From contig NC_058196.1 of assembly GCF_907165205.1 (NCBI RefSeq), positions 26,330,501 to 26,394,500 of the forward strand: a stretch of 64,000 nt of DNA, given 5' to 3'. Under the pieces are notes generated by a model that did no database searches, was not told the DNA's origin, and saw nothing but the letters and a program-made list of their open reading frames with translations. Position 1 is the stretch's first letter. Each line of letters starts with the position of its first letter. Source of the DNA: Coccinella septempunctata (taxonomy: Eukaryota > Arthropoda > Insecta > Coleoptera > Coccinellidae). Made by a program: the position numbers and the translations under genes. Below, one piece after another: positions 1 through 12,850 of this stretch.

Positions 1-3000
1 TTTGCCCCACACTAGTCCTGGTACTGTGAAAAATAAACTTCAAACATAAAATATAGTGAAAAGAGGACCAAAAGACCATACAACTGTAGGATCATATGAA
101 CTATGTTCATATTGAAAAAAAAACATTTATTGGAAACCACACGAACATAAATTGCGAAATCAAATCATCAAAAGTCATGAAAATCTTAATTGTTTTTTTC
201 GGAAATTGATGGATTTTGAAGAAATAAATATTTTACAACCCTCAGGTGTATATTTTACATAGTTACTAACAAGAAATTAATAAATATTCATTATCCATGA
301 CATTATACATATAATGTGTTGGTAGTTAAATTTTGCATATCCCAACCCCTCTGTTTAAGGGATTTTTTTTGGGGGGCAACTGAAAAAACACGTCACCGTT
401 GTTCCAAAACCTCCGGATTGTCATATTGCCATTCTGGCGATTTTCAATGATCAACTTCGACTGACAACCGAGCGGCCCGTCTGAATGGGGATGAAAAATG
501 ATAGTAATATTTTATCGGGAGATCAGATGGCGCCGTGCATACGAACTTCCGGATAATGAGACGGGTTCAGTTTGATACCCTTCCGCTGTCGTGTTACGTC
601 ACGATGTGCTGACGTCTGGGATGACTCCACGAAATTGGACTTTTGCAAAGATGGGCATAAATATGGTTAGGGGTTTTCGATGTTTGGGGTGATACTCCAA
701 ATGTTCCATTTTTACAGGGGGTGTCTTTTTCATCCAACTGGAATGAATTTAGTTATTCAATTATTTTTGTTGAAACGTTTTCGAAATATACAGGGTGTCC
801 GATGCTACGTGACTCTTTCAAAGATGTGAATGAAGTATATAAATTCGAGGCAAGAAGGCTTTAATTTTTTTTCTGCTGAACTTTTTTCACAGAAAAATGA
901 GTTTTAGTCATAATAATCATAGCAAGTATGACCATCTAGCAATATTGATGAAGAAATAAAAAAATATTTTGATATTTAATCATAAAAATGCTTGTACTTA
1001 ACCCGGAAAGGGTGCCTTTTTTCGATGTTGCAGCGGTATACCTTTTTTGAAGAATTTCTGACCATAGCACATAATTCGTTACTACATGACATAAAATGTT
1101 CATTAGGTTTGGTTTCGAAGAAGGGTATAGGTATCAGATAATCCTTCCGCCAAGGAACAGGTTTCGAGGAAGGGTCTCAAGATCTATGGAAATACATTTA
1201 TTGTACCTTTATAATGCAATTGCAGTAGACAGCAAACGGCATTATATTTGTGTGCAAATATACCGAAATGTTTGCGCCTAATGAATAACAAAGATGGATG
1301 CCACATAAAAACTTAAACTCATAAATGCAAGAAAAGTAGGGGAACAAAGGTTCCTCAGCAGGCATCATGACGCACCGGAGTGCTTCGGGATATACGGAGT
1401 GTCCGGTCATGAAACTGACAAAACTCATGGGGTTATAGGGATAGTCAATATAATTGCAGAATGCCACATACTAATGTCCAAAACCACTTCTTTATTATGC
1501 ATGCTAAGGTTTTGAATGAATAACTCATCCTGTATCATATCTATGTGAGCTTAGATTCGAAATCTACAGAGAAAATGAAAAAGTTTCTGGCACCATTCAT
1601 TATTCCCGCAAGAAATTATCATTTCGAATTCATAAGAGAAAATTCTGCTGAATGTTTTAGTGTCACAAATAACCCACAAATAATTTGGAAGCCAGTGAAT
1701 CACTCCTTAAAAATGTATTGATGCTGGAGTGCTTAAGTTTGAAAGGTCATTTTAGATTGTAGATTTCAGCTCAGATTATTTTTATTACGCGGTGAGTTGT
1801 TCTTACAAGAATAAAAGGAGGTATTCCCGTACTGTACCCTTATTTCAATAGGAGTACCAGGTTCAAACCCAAAAGTATAATCTCTATATACAATATGGCG
1901 GATTGAAAATTTGCGAAATCAGAAACAGACAAATATCCTTCAATACAATCCTTCCGATACATTTCGCCCATTATTCTCTTTGCCGGCATCCTGCTGAATG
2001 AGAGTATAACCATTTTATATTGGCAACACCATCATAAAAATTTCGTTTTGTGGTGCTCTGAACAATAATAATTACCTGTTATTCTGTAGTGCCGAACAGT
2101 AGGTAATTGTTCCCAATAAGATTCCAGGGTTCTCGTATTTGTACAGGTTTTCATCCTCTCGTGTATTGCTCTTTTGTTCCAAATATTTAAAGAAGATTGT
2201 TTGAGAATTCTTCGAAAACCGTTTCCTTCTTCCTTTGATTATACCCATAAACATGCCAAACTGTTATTATATTTTGATTTGCTGAGGCATAGTTTTATTG
2301 CTTTCCATTTATTTCTGGAACTTTTCTGTACCATACTTTCTTGATTCAAATAATAAATTTCTGCTGAATTAAATTCAAAAATCATCTCTCTTTGATAAAG
2401 TTTGTAAAAACGACAAACAACTCAATTTTTGTGTGCCAATAGTTTTAAAGAGTAAAAACAATTTTTGAGAAAGAGAGCAGAAGCTGTCATCCTGCTTTTG
2501 TAGCTAATAATCCTATAATCGAGAAGTAAGCAAATTTTATCCATAGTATATAAGTAACTATTCTTTTACAATGGTTATTTTTTCTCAAGATATGCTAGGT
2601 GAAATAATGAAATAAGCAATTTAATAAATTTTTGCCTCCTTCTTTCCTACAGCATCTCAGTTATCGACAGAAAGAAATTGAATTCTTATCGTTTGTCGGA
2701 ATCAACTGGCATCAGAACTGGGAAAATTTCATAATGTATTGTTGTTCAAAATGTACGAAAAAGACCGACTTATTCACAGTATTTTGAAGGAGACGCCAAA
2801 AGGAAGCCGGAAGCATGCCGAACTGTCTCCAATTGTTTGACATCCCAGTTCTTGCACCTTACTTTTCACCTTAGTCAATCGTAATTACCGACCGACATCT
2901 GAAGCATTGGACCAAACGACGAATAACTGAATTTGTCCACATCTGATTGTGAAAGCATATCCCAGACTCCAGAGATACTGTGGAATATCATTTTTCCAAA

Positions 3001-3585
3001 AAAAGAAGGAAAATGATCGTCTCCAGATAAAAAAGATGGTGAAAGTTCTTTTATGGGATAAAAGTACATGTCTAGAAGAGAGTATCTTGTCAACCACAAT
3101 AGATTAATGATTTCTCCACTGAAAAGTATTGTTTTTATTATTTTTATTAGTACTTGTTTCGTTACTTGTTAATATCTTTCTTCATATCTCATTTATAATC
3201 ATTTTCTATTTTGTCTTAGCGGTGCTAAGTCAGTCCTTTCCTGGCTGATTTTTGTATTGTGTTGATCCATAAGTGTGTTGGCTACATAGAAGAGATAAGT
3301 ATAGAAAAGCGCATTCTTTCTTAGATATTTTATTACTTGTAGGCTATCGATTTTCTACGGGAATTGTATAAAATCTTGTGACAATTTAGTTTCCTGGAAA
3401 ATAACTTCAACGTGCACATAATCAATTTTTTTTGTTATACGTCATAAATTATATCGAGAACACTTGATTGCCTACTAAATAGTCGCAGTTAAGCCCCATT
3501 TACAACCCTTATAACGTATGGATCTTTTCATCAGAATCCACCCCTAACGTATCAAATTAAAGATAACACACTGTAGTATCGTGCC
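1..3585. other. Non-coding intergenic DNA
   Basis: AT-rich, with only short chance frames. ATACAGGGTGTCC at about 787-799 resembles the terminal words of several repeats in this window, so an unclassified repeat may start there. Nothing else recognised. Confidence 0.6.
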
Positions 3586-3935
3586 ATTCAGGGAAAAGCC
3601 TAGAGGAATGGGGTTGTGAGGACTTGCCTGTCACTGTGAAACGACGGCGAACGTGAGCGGGGGTGCGTTGACGGGGGCGAGAAGCCCTGCGCGACTAGAC
3701 GGCCGCGTGATGATGAGATGAGAGGGTAGTAATCTACAACGGGGACTGTCACTACGTCTTTCACGTTGCCATCGGGTCCCAGCATCCCCGTTGCCGTTCG
3801 CAATTTCCGGGAAAATACCCTCATATGTATGTAGATTGGAGGGAAGGGGGTTGAAGGGGTAAGAACGTTGGAAACGGGAGAAAAACAACAATTACTGACG
3901 TGTTGACGGGGATTTTGCTGCAATGAAATTGGCAA
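3586..3935. other. GC-rich unique block without recognised gene
   Basis: A sharp rise in G+C over about 350 bases, with open frames on the minus strand caused by composition. The predicted peptides are Ser/Pro/Arg-rich and match no family I know. It could be a conserved non-coding element or an unrecognised exon. Confidence 0.3.
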
Positions 3936-3939
3936 GCCT

Positions 3940-4300
3940 GGATAGTGCCTAAACCTTTACCAAATTTTTCGAATCGTCACGGTTTGAAAGATACAGGTGG
4001 TTGAAAAAATATTAAAAAAAATGGTATTTTTAGTTCTATCTCACCAACGGTTTCATCAAATGAAATGAATTTCGGAATATAGTTTTTTTTTGACAGAAGG
4101 TAGGACTCATCAAAATAAGTCGTTCAATCAGAAATTGTCTATATAAAATGTCTAAGATGGCTGAGATACAACCCCTAGAATTTCGACAAAATTGAATTTC
4201 AAGTACGGGACTGTGAAAGTTGACTCCAGCATCGCAAAAACGAAACAAAACATAAACATATGGGTGCACAATGAATGGTTCAGTACCAAGTTCATCGAAT
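3940..4300 (+). repeat. Dispersed repeat family A, diverged copy
   Basis: CGGTTTGAAAGATACAGG, TTTTTAGTTCTATCTC and TTTCGGAATATAG match family A blocks in the same order. The unit may run on to the CACCCTGTATATA end at about 4945, but the middle is too diverged to follow. Confidence 0.5.
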
Positions 4301-4959
4301 TAGATGCATTAGGTCACTTTTGAGAGAATCATAATTGTTGTCTCGTGCAATTTAGGGTGAAAAAAAAAATGTTGAAAATCGAGGCAGTTTCTTGAAGTTG
4401 CTCATGTTAGTTATGTTGAAAGAGTGCTATGAGGTTTCCCCATTTCATCCTATTTTTACGACGATTGTTGGAATGTTCGAACAAGAAGATTGTGATGCCC
4501 ATTGTGAAAAAAATCGTGAATAATTTAGACCACTTCTATTGGTGAGATTTTGAAATATTATTGTATTTTTATACTTGTGTCCTAAGTCTCTTCTGTCAGT
4601 TGGTATCGAAATGAGCCATTCCATAAAATCGTCTAAGTTACTGAAAAATAATGAGAACAATTCGGCAATCCCAAGTTTCCATTTTCATTACCACGTAAAT
4701 ATCGAACGAGCCAATATCCTAAACGAAACCACATGGTAGAAGCAAGAGATAAGATTTTTCACACTGCTTTGCGATAATTCAGCTAACAAACGTTCTAGAG
4801 TCGTATTAGGATCTATTTCAGTAATCATTTTCAATTTTTTTTCAACTTTGTCATTTTGAAAGTTTTGTATAGGTGATTTTTGGTGAAACGCTTCATTCTG
4901 ACCAGTTCTACGTTCTGTTGAATAAAAAGCCCCACCTTCAAATACACCCTGTATATATG

Positions 4960-7260
4960 TTAGTCGAAAACCCCTGCTCCAGCTAAAAGAATACTATGAG
5001 TAGTGACGTGGCAGAGGATAAGGATTTGATTAATAGATTTCAGTAGAGCAACACTTCCCTTAGAGGAGAGAATCAGGTCAAATACTTCTGGTAACCAGAA
5101 GGACTCACCAACAAAAGACAGTAACCCTACAGTTATCATTATTGGGTTAACTGCAGCTCGGCGCAAACGGTACAGAATTCATTGACATAGTTTCTTCAAC
5201 AATGAACCGTAACCATCTGCATATTATTTGCAGAACCGCACAATTAAGGAGCGTTCAAAGACGTCTACGAATATTCTAAGCAGGCATCTCATTTCTCAAC
5301 CCTTTCCATCCATTATGCGACTTGACAATCATAAATTACCTACAAGACAAGGTGTAAGAGCTCTACTAGAAGACAAGATATGCATTCGATACGGCAGTAA
5401 AGGCCTGCAACTGTAAGTAGGTCATAAAGTCAGAGATAGGCAGTGGATTTTTGCAAAGATATGCGTTGATGGGATTTGAAACAACCTGCTGTCGCGACTT
5501 TCAAAGTCGACCATTTGTTTTGTTGCTTTCTCTCATTGGAAGGGTTGAATTTTTGAAAGGGTGCATTGTTGTATTGATTGGCCTCGTTTCCTCCTTTGCA
5601 TGCAGATGATTTCAGTGATGTTTTGGGAATTAATGCCTGCTTTACTTGGTTAAAAAGTAGGAGGTGAAATTCATGAAGATGGAGAGCTCTGATGTCAATT
5701 TGAGAGCTTTTTTGCGCTTATTCAATTGCATAATCAGGGCAGCATTTTTTCCCAATACAGGGCGAGTCCCTTACTTGAAAAATTTTATACAGCCTGTATC
5801 AAATTTCAGACGTGACATCATCGATAATTTGTTTGTATGGCTTTTTTTAAAGGGTGTATTCTGAAATACAATCAACTGATTGAAAATGACCAAAATTAAT
5901 CCTGGAATCGTAATGAACAAGCTCACTCATCATATAAATCGATAAAACTAATATTCCTACTTGCATGAGCAAGTTACATATCTTTATCACTTTATCGCAT
6001 CTATACAGGATTGTATTTTTTTAGTGAAAGGTTATTAGTTTTCGTTTTTTTCAAGTTTCGTCTAGGTTTCTGTGAAACGTCGGAAGCTCAGAGCCTGACT
6101 ATTCTATATTTGCACATCTGGACGGTTCGTGCTTCTAGCAGAGTTGAGGAAAACGTTCATCGAAAGCAAGCATTCAAGAATTGCACTCCTTCCACTGAAC
6201 CTTGAGTGAAAATCATCTCGAAATCGATCTAGTCGGCGGGAACTCAAACAAATTAAAACTCCTTGTTGATTATCAGGAACGGTGGTGCACTTTTCTCACA
6301 AAGGTTGAGGAATACAGGGTGGCATCCAGGACGCTTTGCCCTATCGAATACAGCTGGTTGATTTACTGTTTCGAGAATTTCATCAAACTATTTTTATATT
6401 GTAGGTATTCGTTGACATATGAGCTACTAGCTCTATTGGAGTGTTCATGATGGTGGTCAATTCAGAAGTAGAAGCGCTCAAAAATATTTGTAGTCGGAAG
6501 TAGGTCATAAAATTTCAATATTGCATATTATTTGTTTACGTTAAATATGTTTGATAAAGCCTGAATCTGAAGTAAGGAGTATCTTTGGCAGAAAAAATTA
6601 TTTAGCATATTCTGAAAGTAGAACTACAAACTAGAACTACATATATGGTAAATGCTAAGCACTACGTTAAATCTAGGAACATTGTTCTATATATTAATTA
6701 GGATATCTTGTAGTATATGATCTATTAATGAGAAGTATCTTTTTATTTTCTTAAGAATCAATTTATTACCCTAACAGGGTTCATTTTCAACATTGTACTC
6801 AATGATAGGAATTGGCAGCATCAATCAATAGGCTGCCGAAGAGATGATTATCATTTTGAAAGATGAACGTTTGGAAACAGAAACGAAATAAAATTTATAA
6901 CCGGCCCTGTAATTGTCTATGTATTTTCTTCGAAACTGCCCGAAGTAACTCGATGTAATTCATTACAAAAATTGAAGAATAAGTGACCGGGATCACCAGG
7001 GGTTTTCACACCAACCTCTGGATTTTGAGAATATGGAATTGAATGGGTGAAGTATAAAAAATATAAAATTTCCGAAATATGAACCTAAATCAACTCACTC
7101 TGTGAAATATGAGCAGAGATGGTAGCAGATGAGAGTTCATATGCAGTGCAGAAATTTTTGGCTGCCCACATTATCAAAAAAATTCTAGAACCAAAATATT
7201 TGGAAGTTAAGTAATTTCCTTCGTATTTTTCTTTCAAGAAATCGATTTATTTCAATTGTG
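4960..7260. other. Non-coding DNA with repeat-end words
   Basis: No gene recognised. AATACAGGGCGAGTCC (5754), ACAGCCTGTATC (5791) and AATACAGGGTGGCATCC (6314) suggest several unclassified old repeats. Confidence 0.5.
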
Positions 7261-7264
7261 CTCA

Positions 7265-8760
7265 CGAATATAATCGAAATACAACCCTGGATAGCCACTG
7301 AGGAACAGGCGAGCTCATAGCGCGAAGGGCAACTCGGGATCTGTATTTAGGTTGATGCTGTTGCCAGCACTGCCGGCTGCGAGGCGGCCATGATTAATGA
7401 TGGCACGTCAGCCAGCTCCTAACCGTAGAGCTTTAGACATGTCTCTGTGTGTGCTTCAATCGTAGCCGGCCCCCCCTGCCCCCCTGAGCCGCCCCTGCAT
7501 TGTGCCACGACTGCACACGATATTTAGATTCGTATAAAAGACGCACTGTGTTTTTGATTATCGCCGTTTTGGGCCTGAAGGATTCGGTATAAAGAACCTC
7601 CGGCAGGGATGCCAACAGTGAGCTCGGCTCTGTGTTCTCTCTGCGGATATGAATGAGATGAATAATGCGGTGTGGATTACACGCGGAGATGGTCGGTAGA
7701 GAATCGTCCCGGAGTGAAAAACAAAGAAGATGGTTTTTGCTTCATTCGGTAGAAAGATTACTTGGGGGAGGTTTATATGCGAACATGAAAAATTCCTTTT
7801 TGTCCAAGATGGAAGGTGAAATAGGGATGTGGAATGATACCCATGATATGACGTTGTGAGGAGCTTCTTATTTCAATGGAACATATCCTTCACTCAATCC
7901 ACACAACACCTTGTTTTATTATGTTTAAATAGGGTATAGGAATCTTTGGAAAATTTTCATCAGCGCAACTACTTCTACTCAAGAGCAACGTTAAATAACA
8001 TAATTCCCTTTTATGAAGAAATATAAGTACATACAAGTCATCATACAAGTAAGAACATCAAGGATCTGCTGAAACTGCCTCTTTCTTTTCAGTGCACCAA
8101 CAAGATCACATATAGGTTCAAATGGCTCTTGCCTGAAACAGGAGGTTTCTTATTCCCAATTCAAGATTTGATGCAGAAATTATAGAAAGCACACTACTTA
8201 AAGGAGAAAACATACGAAATGACCTATGCTGATGGTATAGTAGCCCCAAACTGAACTGAACAGGCATACAAACAGATACAACTTGAGAAAGACCTGTACA
8301 ATAACCACACCAGACAAGGAACATTGGAAATATTCCATAGAACCAGTAAATATACATCATTGGAACATATGAATATATACAGACAGAAGAGTGGAACCTG
8401 ATAGTCCAGAAACAACACTATGGAAAAGGAATATAAGAGTGATCATCTTCTATCGATACCAAAATCTGTAGACACAGGACATCGAAGGAACTAGACCAAT
8501 AGAAACCGTCCAAATTCTCTGTAAAATCATATACATCACAGGAGCAGTTCCCAAATCGGTCAGGGAACATTTAAATGAACTCGGTATGCAACCTCTTCTG
8601 ACAGTGAAAAACTGAAGTAAAATTGTAGAGGTATGATATTCTGTGGACTTGAGTTTATAGGATGAAATAGTTTGGTTTAATCCTGTAGACTAACTAAACC
8701 ATACTCATGGTTCAGATAGCTCTCTGAAATAGCCTAGCTCTAAGTTCAAAAAACAAATAA
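7265..8760. other. Non-coding; GC-rich block then AT-rich DNA
   Basis: 7265-7640 is GC-rich and single-copy, with runs of C near 7470-7490. Beyond it the sequence is AT-rich with no recognisable gene up to the LINE relic at 8764. Confidence 0.45.
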
Positions 8761-8763
8761 AAC

Positions 8764-9290
8764 GTGATATATCCAAGTCGCAATCAATTGGCTAACGACC
8801 AAGTGGTTTTTCCTGTACGATTTATCAAGTTTTTAACTGAGACTCGAAAACCGAGCATGCACAAGTCCGTGATGGTGAATGTATATCTACCAATCTACCT
8901 GTCAGTATTCCAGGGGGAAACTATGGCAACTTGCAAGTTCCCTTGCAAGAATTACAAAGTCTGTTCAGTCACTCGACAATCAAAAGTCATGAAGAGGCCA
9001 ACAGCCTGGCCAGGAAAGGAGCAAAACCCCTTTCATTGGCCAGGAACAAGGAAGGTACCTGCAAGAAAGAGTTTCAGGAGGAAGAAGAACCTGAAAGAGT
9101 AACACTCAACACTGCGAGATCTGAGAAATATCTGGATTTTAGCAATCCTTGCTGGATTCCCTACAGGAAAGCATCTAATGAGAATGGGTTTGGCAGAAGC
9201 TGACGGGTTCAGATTCTGTGGGGAAGAGGATGAAAGTCCTCATCACCTGATGACGGAATGCATTGCAAGCCAACCAAAAGATGCTTGTGC
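8764..9290 (+). pseudogene. LINE relic: RNase H and C-terminal cysteine motif
   Basis: Plus-strand frames give YLPIYLSVFQGETMATCK, then HSTIKSHEEANSLARKGA, the RNase H HxGxxGNEEADxLA-type motif with its catalytic His-Asp region changed. Near 9185-9273 comes GLAEADGFRFCGEEDESPHHLMTEC, the Cys/His motif that ends ORF2 of Jockey/I-type LINEs. At least one frameshift separates them. It is adjacent to but opposite in strand from the LINE at 9610-10890 and appears to be a different family. Nonfunctional. Confidence 0.72.
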
Positions 9291-9609
9291 ATCTATAACA
9301 CTACCATAACTAAGCTTACTGAATACGAAATAAGAATGCTAAGACTCCATTGCTGCTTTATCCTGAATCTCCTTGCATATTCTATATAGAAAACCAAATA
9401 TCCTGTTGGAAGTTGACATAACCAGACAGTTTTGAGTCTCTTATTTGGTTTCCCCTGACAACGAAATTCTCAAGTAAATGAAAAGTGATCCCATCATTTT
9501 TACTCGTAAAACCCACTTGTTAAAGTTGAGTTAAATTTCAAGTTAAGTCATTGTCGAGAATAAATTTACAGAAAGACTCAAAAACAGAACTATCCGTGCG
9601 ATCAAACTA

Positions 9610-10890
9610 ATAATTTCTTAGGGCTATTTGTAACTGTGTGCCCTTCTGTGACTGAAGAGACCCAACCGTGACCTGCAGATCCTTCCACACTCCGGGCATG
9701 GATCGTCACTGACCAGATCTGGCCACCGCTGTATTCTTCTCGACTCTCCATTATAACTGTGAACCAAAGACCTCCACTGTGACCTGTCCAACACTAGTTG
9801 TTCCCAGTTATGATTGGCATTAACAGATTTTAGGGATTGATGCAGTATATCCTTAAAACGCTTATACTGACCTCCTGGTTTCCGAGCTCCCTCTGTGAAT
9901 TCGCCATACAGAGCTATTTTGGGGAGTCTTGTGTCTTGCAACCTCAGAATGTGGCCGCTCCATCTGAGTCGGGCCCTCGTTATTTGAGTCTTAATTGTTA
10001 TGCAACTCGCGCGCTGCAAGACTTCTGCATTTGAAACTTTGTGGAACCATCTGATGTGCATTATTTCTCTTAGATGACGTTGTTACGTTTGTTCAAGCTG
10101 ACGCCCCTGTAGGGCGTCCAACTTTCGCTTCTGTAAAGAAGCGTTGGAAGGATCCCTGCTTTGTAAACAGCTTTCTTGGTCGTCAGATTGAGGTCGTAAT
10201 TTTGAAACACTCTGTTCTTCAGCTTCCAGAATGCCCGTTATGCCGAATTGATACGGTTGTGTATTTCTGTGTCCATGTTGGCCCTAGTGTTTATGAAGCT
10301 TCCCCAAGTTTTGAACTGCTCGACCTGTTCTAGAGTTTCATCCTCCAGGCTGATATCTGTTTGAAGGCTTTCTGGCGGATTTTGGTTTTGTCTGTATTGA
10401 GTCTAAGCCCTACAGCTTCATATATATGTTTATAGGTGTCAAACATTATCTGTAGATCCTCTGATCTGCTAGCGATAAGTGCGCAGTCGTCTGCATATTG
10501 AAGTTCCGTGATAAACTTTGAACGGGTTTTTGCTCTGAGGCACTTCAGGTTGAACAGGGCTCCATCAAATCTGAATCTTAATCCAACACCTCTTACAAGG
10601 ATACTTATGTCAGCAATTATAGAGACAGCTATGGCGAAAATATTGAACAGTAAAGGCGCTAACACGCAGCCTTATTTTATTACAGAGTTGGTTGTAGAGC
10701 CATAATGCTGTATTCTAACGGTGTTGTTGGTATGAAGGCTATTACACACTGCTAAGAATTTTTCGGCTACTCCAAGGTGTCCTTCCTTGATTCCTTGATT
10801 GTTGTTAACGGGCCTTCTCTTGCAGCTGTCTCAGTGTAAAAATTAGGTCCACCGTACCTCGACTGAGTCGAAAGCCGCACTGGGATTCAG
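9610..10890 (-). pseudogene. Non-LTR retrotransposon (LINE) relic: RT to C-terminal zinc finger
   Basis: Read on the minus strand from 10890 downward, it first gives QCGFRLSRGTVDLIFTLRQL, the conserved reverse-transcriptase fingers motif. A frameshifted segment (10665-10330) follows with LAPLLFNIFAIAV and TELQYADDCALIA, containing the YADD active site. Then 10061-9624 encodes the post-RT domain (LRWSGHILRLQDTRLPKIALYGE...GARKPGGQYKR) and ends in a CCHH zinc finger CPECGRICRSRLGLFSHRRAH. The order RT, connector, zinc finger is that of invertebrate LINEs often misannotated as craniofacial development protein 2. The 5' part (endonuclease) is missing and the frame is broken, so this is a dead 5'-truncated copy. 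Clade not assigned. Confidence 0.85.
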
Positions 10891-11184
10891 GTAATAATTA
10901 TTTATAATAATAAAACCCACCTTCTTTGTTTCAATATTCATATAACCAAGTGATTGGGGTACTCCTGGCGGTCCCCCACCATCCAGAGGAGGCGACTTCC
11001 ATTTCCACTTAAAATTAACTGACATGGTTGAAAATTGAGTGCACCGATATGCATATAATTTTTTTCGTTTGCGTCCAATTACTTCGTTTCCATCCTGTTT
11101 CCATAAACGATAATAAATAGCACGACCATTCGATGGGTCTAACTTCAAACCCTCCCGAGTTTTTTTATGGTAATTTTCCGCACC

Positions 11185-11545
11185 GCCGACACAATCAACT
11201 ACATAATGCGTCCCTTAACAATAACTCTTTACTCGTCATTTTCTCCGGCAAAGACGTAATCACCCAATGGAAAACATGTTTTCGTCCTGCCTGTGCATAA
11301 TGGCGGCGTGTAGCGACCACGTCAGATTTTTCTATCAATCACTATTAAAACCCGATGTCTCCGGGCAATCTCGCAACGTTAATTTAACGCAATTACAAGT
11401 TTAATATACATCTCAGTTTCCACGTGGACGCAGATGCTCGGAAAATGGCAATTTAAATTCCCGGTAGATCTCGCGTCGCGGCCTGCTAGACGCGAATTAA
11501 TCGTGGCCGATTGCGACGGGTCTATCGAAAATTGGTGCGGGGGGA
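11185..11545. promoter_or_regulatory. Unique GC-richer block, candidate conserved non-coding element
   Basis: No frame with recognisable coding features. The block is clearly richer in G+C and CpG than its neighbours and contains GCGAATTAATCGTGGCC and TATCAATCACTATTAAAAC. It sits between a LINE relic and a TIR element without being part of either. Candidate regulatory DNA in the Dfd 3' flank. Confidence 0.25.
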
Positions 11546-11769
11546 TTGGGGTAATGAAGACGCAATAAGGGTGGGTTTTTGGAGTTTGATGGAGTTTCGA
11601 AGCATCTTCACGGATGATGGGTAATTCATGGTATCTCTATGATGAGTAACCTAGTGTTAAATTTTGTTAGTTTTTCCATTTAATGTCATCTTAATATCCG
11701 CCTACTAGATAAATTTAAGTTCGAAGATAATCATTCCCTATATACATACACTAACTAAGGTTACCGGTA

Positions 11770-12670
11770 GATTGGGGTGACTTGGGACAGTCCTGTAACT
11801 TGGGACAATTACCCCCTTGCAGATTTCTTTGCTTCTTACCATTTATGAGTGAAGGGACAAACTAATAAGATTGTGTAGCATATTTTCGGTTAGTTTAACA
11901 ATCAATTCCTGTTGAGTTTGCCGTGACCAGAGCGTTTGAATTGACAGAAACGAATTCTGGAGAGTAAATGCGCGTTTTTTATGGCCCTCACACTTTCTAA
12001 TGTCCTGTACATGTGTTTCACTTTGTGCATGTGTTATTTTTTTTCTGGATACGTGAGATATTTGGAGATTTGATATGTCATGAAACAAGGTTGTTTACAA
12101 ATCAAACGGCAACACAGATCTCATTCATTTATTTTGTTGTTTCATAAGGTGATTTGAGAGAATGCCGAATAGATACAACCGACGCATTGGCAGCGGGAAA
12201 TATGCCGATTTTTCGCAAGATATTATTATTTACGTTATTTCCACAAAGAAATCACCAAAGAATGAAATAAATCAAAGTTTCCTTGTTTAGTTTTTTACAT
12301 TTGAGTTGCAATATATTTACTTTCGCTGTTTATGAGGTTTATCATTTAATTACCTCACCAAATTTCAACTATATAATCACAAATTGTAATTTTTCAAAAC
12401 TATACACCGTCTCAAGTCACTATTTCATTTGAGAGTTGAAAAATCAATAGATTTTAACTTTTGTCCCAAGCCTTCCAAATCGGTGGGTGACTTGGGACAA
12501 GTAGATTTTATTTTTTTCAAAATTTATATCCGAATTCTGAAGCCTGGTCCATATCCTAATCAATTGTCTGAGTCATTAAGCATATTCGAACCTCGTTTGC
12601 AGATAAAAAAGGTCACCGTTTTAAAAATATGACAAGTTTAATTCAACAATGATCCCAAGTCACCCGAATC
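11770..12670. mobile_element. 901-bp TIR element (GATT-GGGTGACTTGGGA ends)
   Basis: The left end GATTGGGGTGACTTGGGACA and the reverse of the right end, GATTCGGGTGACTTGGGATC, match at nearly every base. Both are flanked by TA. The motif TGACTTGGGACA also occurs inside at about 12487. There is no transposase, so it is a non-autonomous element using a TA target, like Tc1/mariner derivatives. Confidence 0.82.
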
Positions 12671-12704
12671 TACTTTTTTCTTCATGAAAAACCGTTATTT
12701 TCAG

Positions 12705-12850
12705 CGAGGGATAGCCAAGACAAGAATTCTGGTCTTGTTGACAAACTTTTTGTCTTGTCTTGAGAAAAAGTCCAGAAATTTAAACAAATCTTGTCTTGAC
12801 GTTTTCTTGATATATTAAATCTTGTGTTGACTGAAGAAATTTTAAGATCT
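12705..12850. repeat. Low-complexity CAAGACAAGA / TCTTGTCTTGA segment
   Basis: TCTTGTC and its complement recur about six times in 140 bases (e.g. AGCCAAGACAAGAATTCTGG, TTTGTCTTGTCTTGAG). It is probably the edge of a degenerate repeat lying just outside the 11770-12670 element. Confidence 0.4.

Noticed and set aside
3600..3935. 111-codon minus-strand frame
   Set aside because: It results from a GC-rich block; no start context, splice signals or protein motif support a gene.
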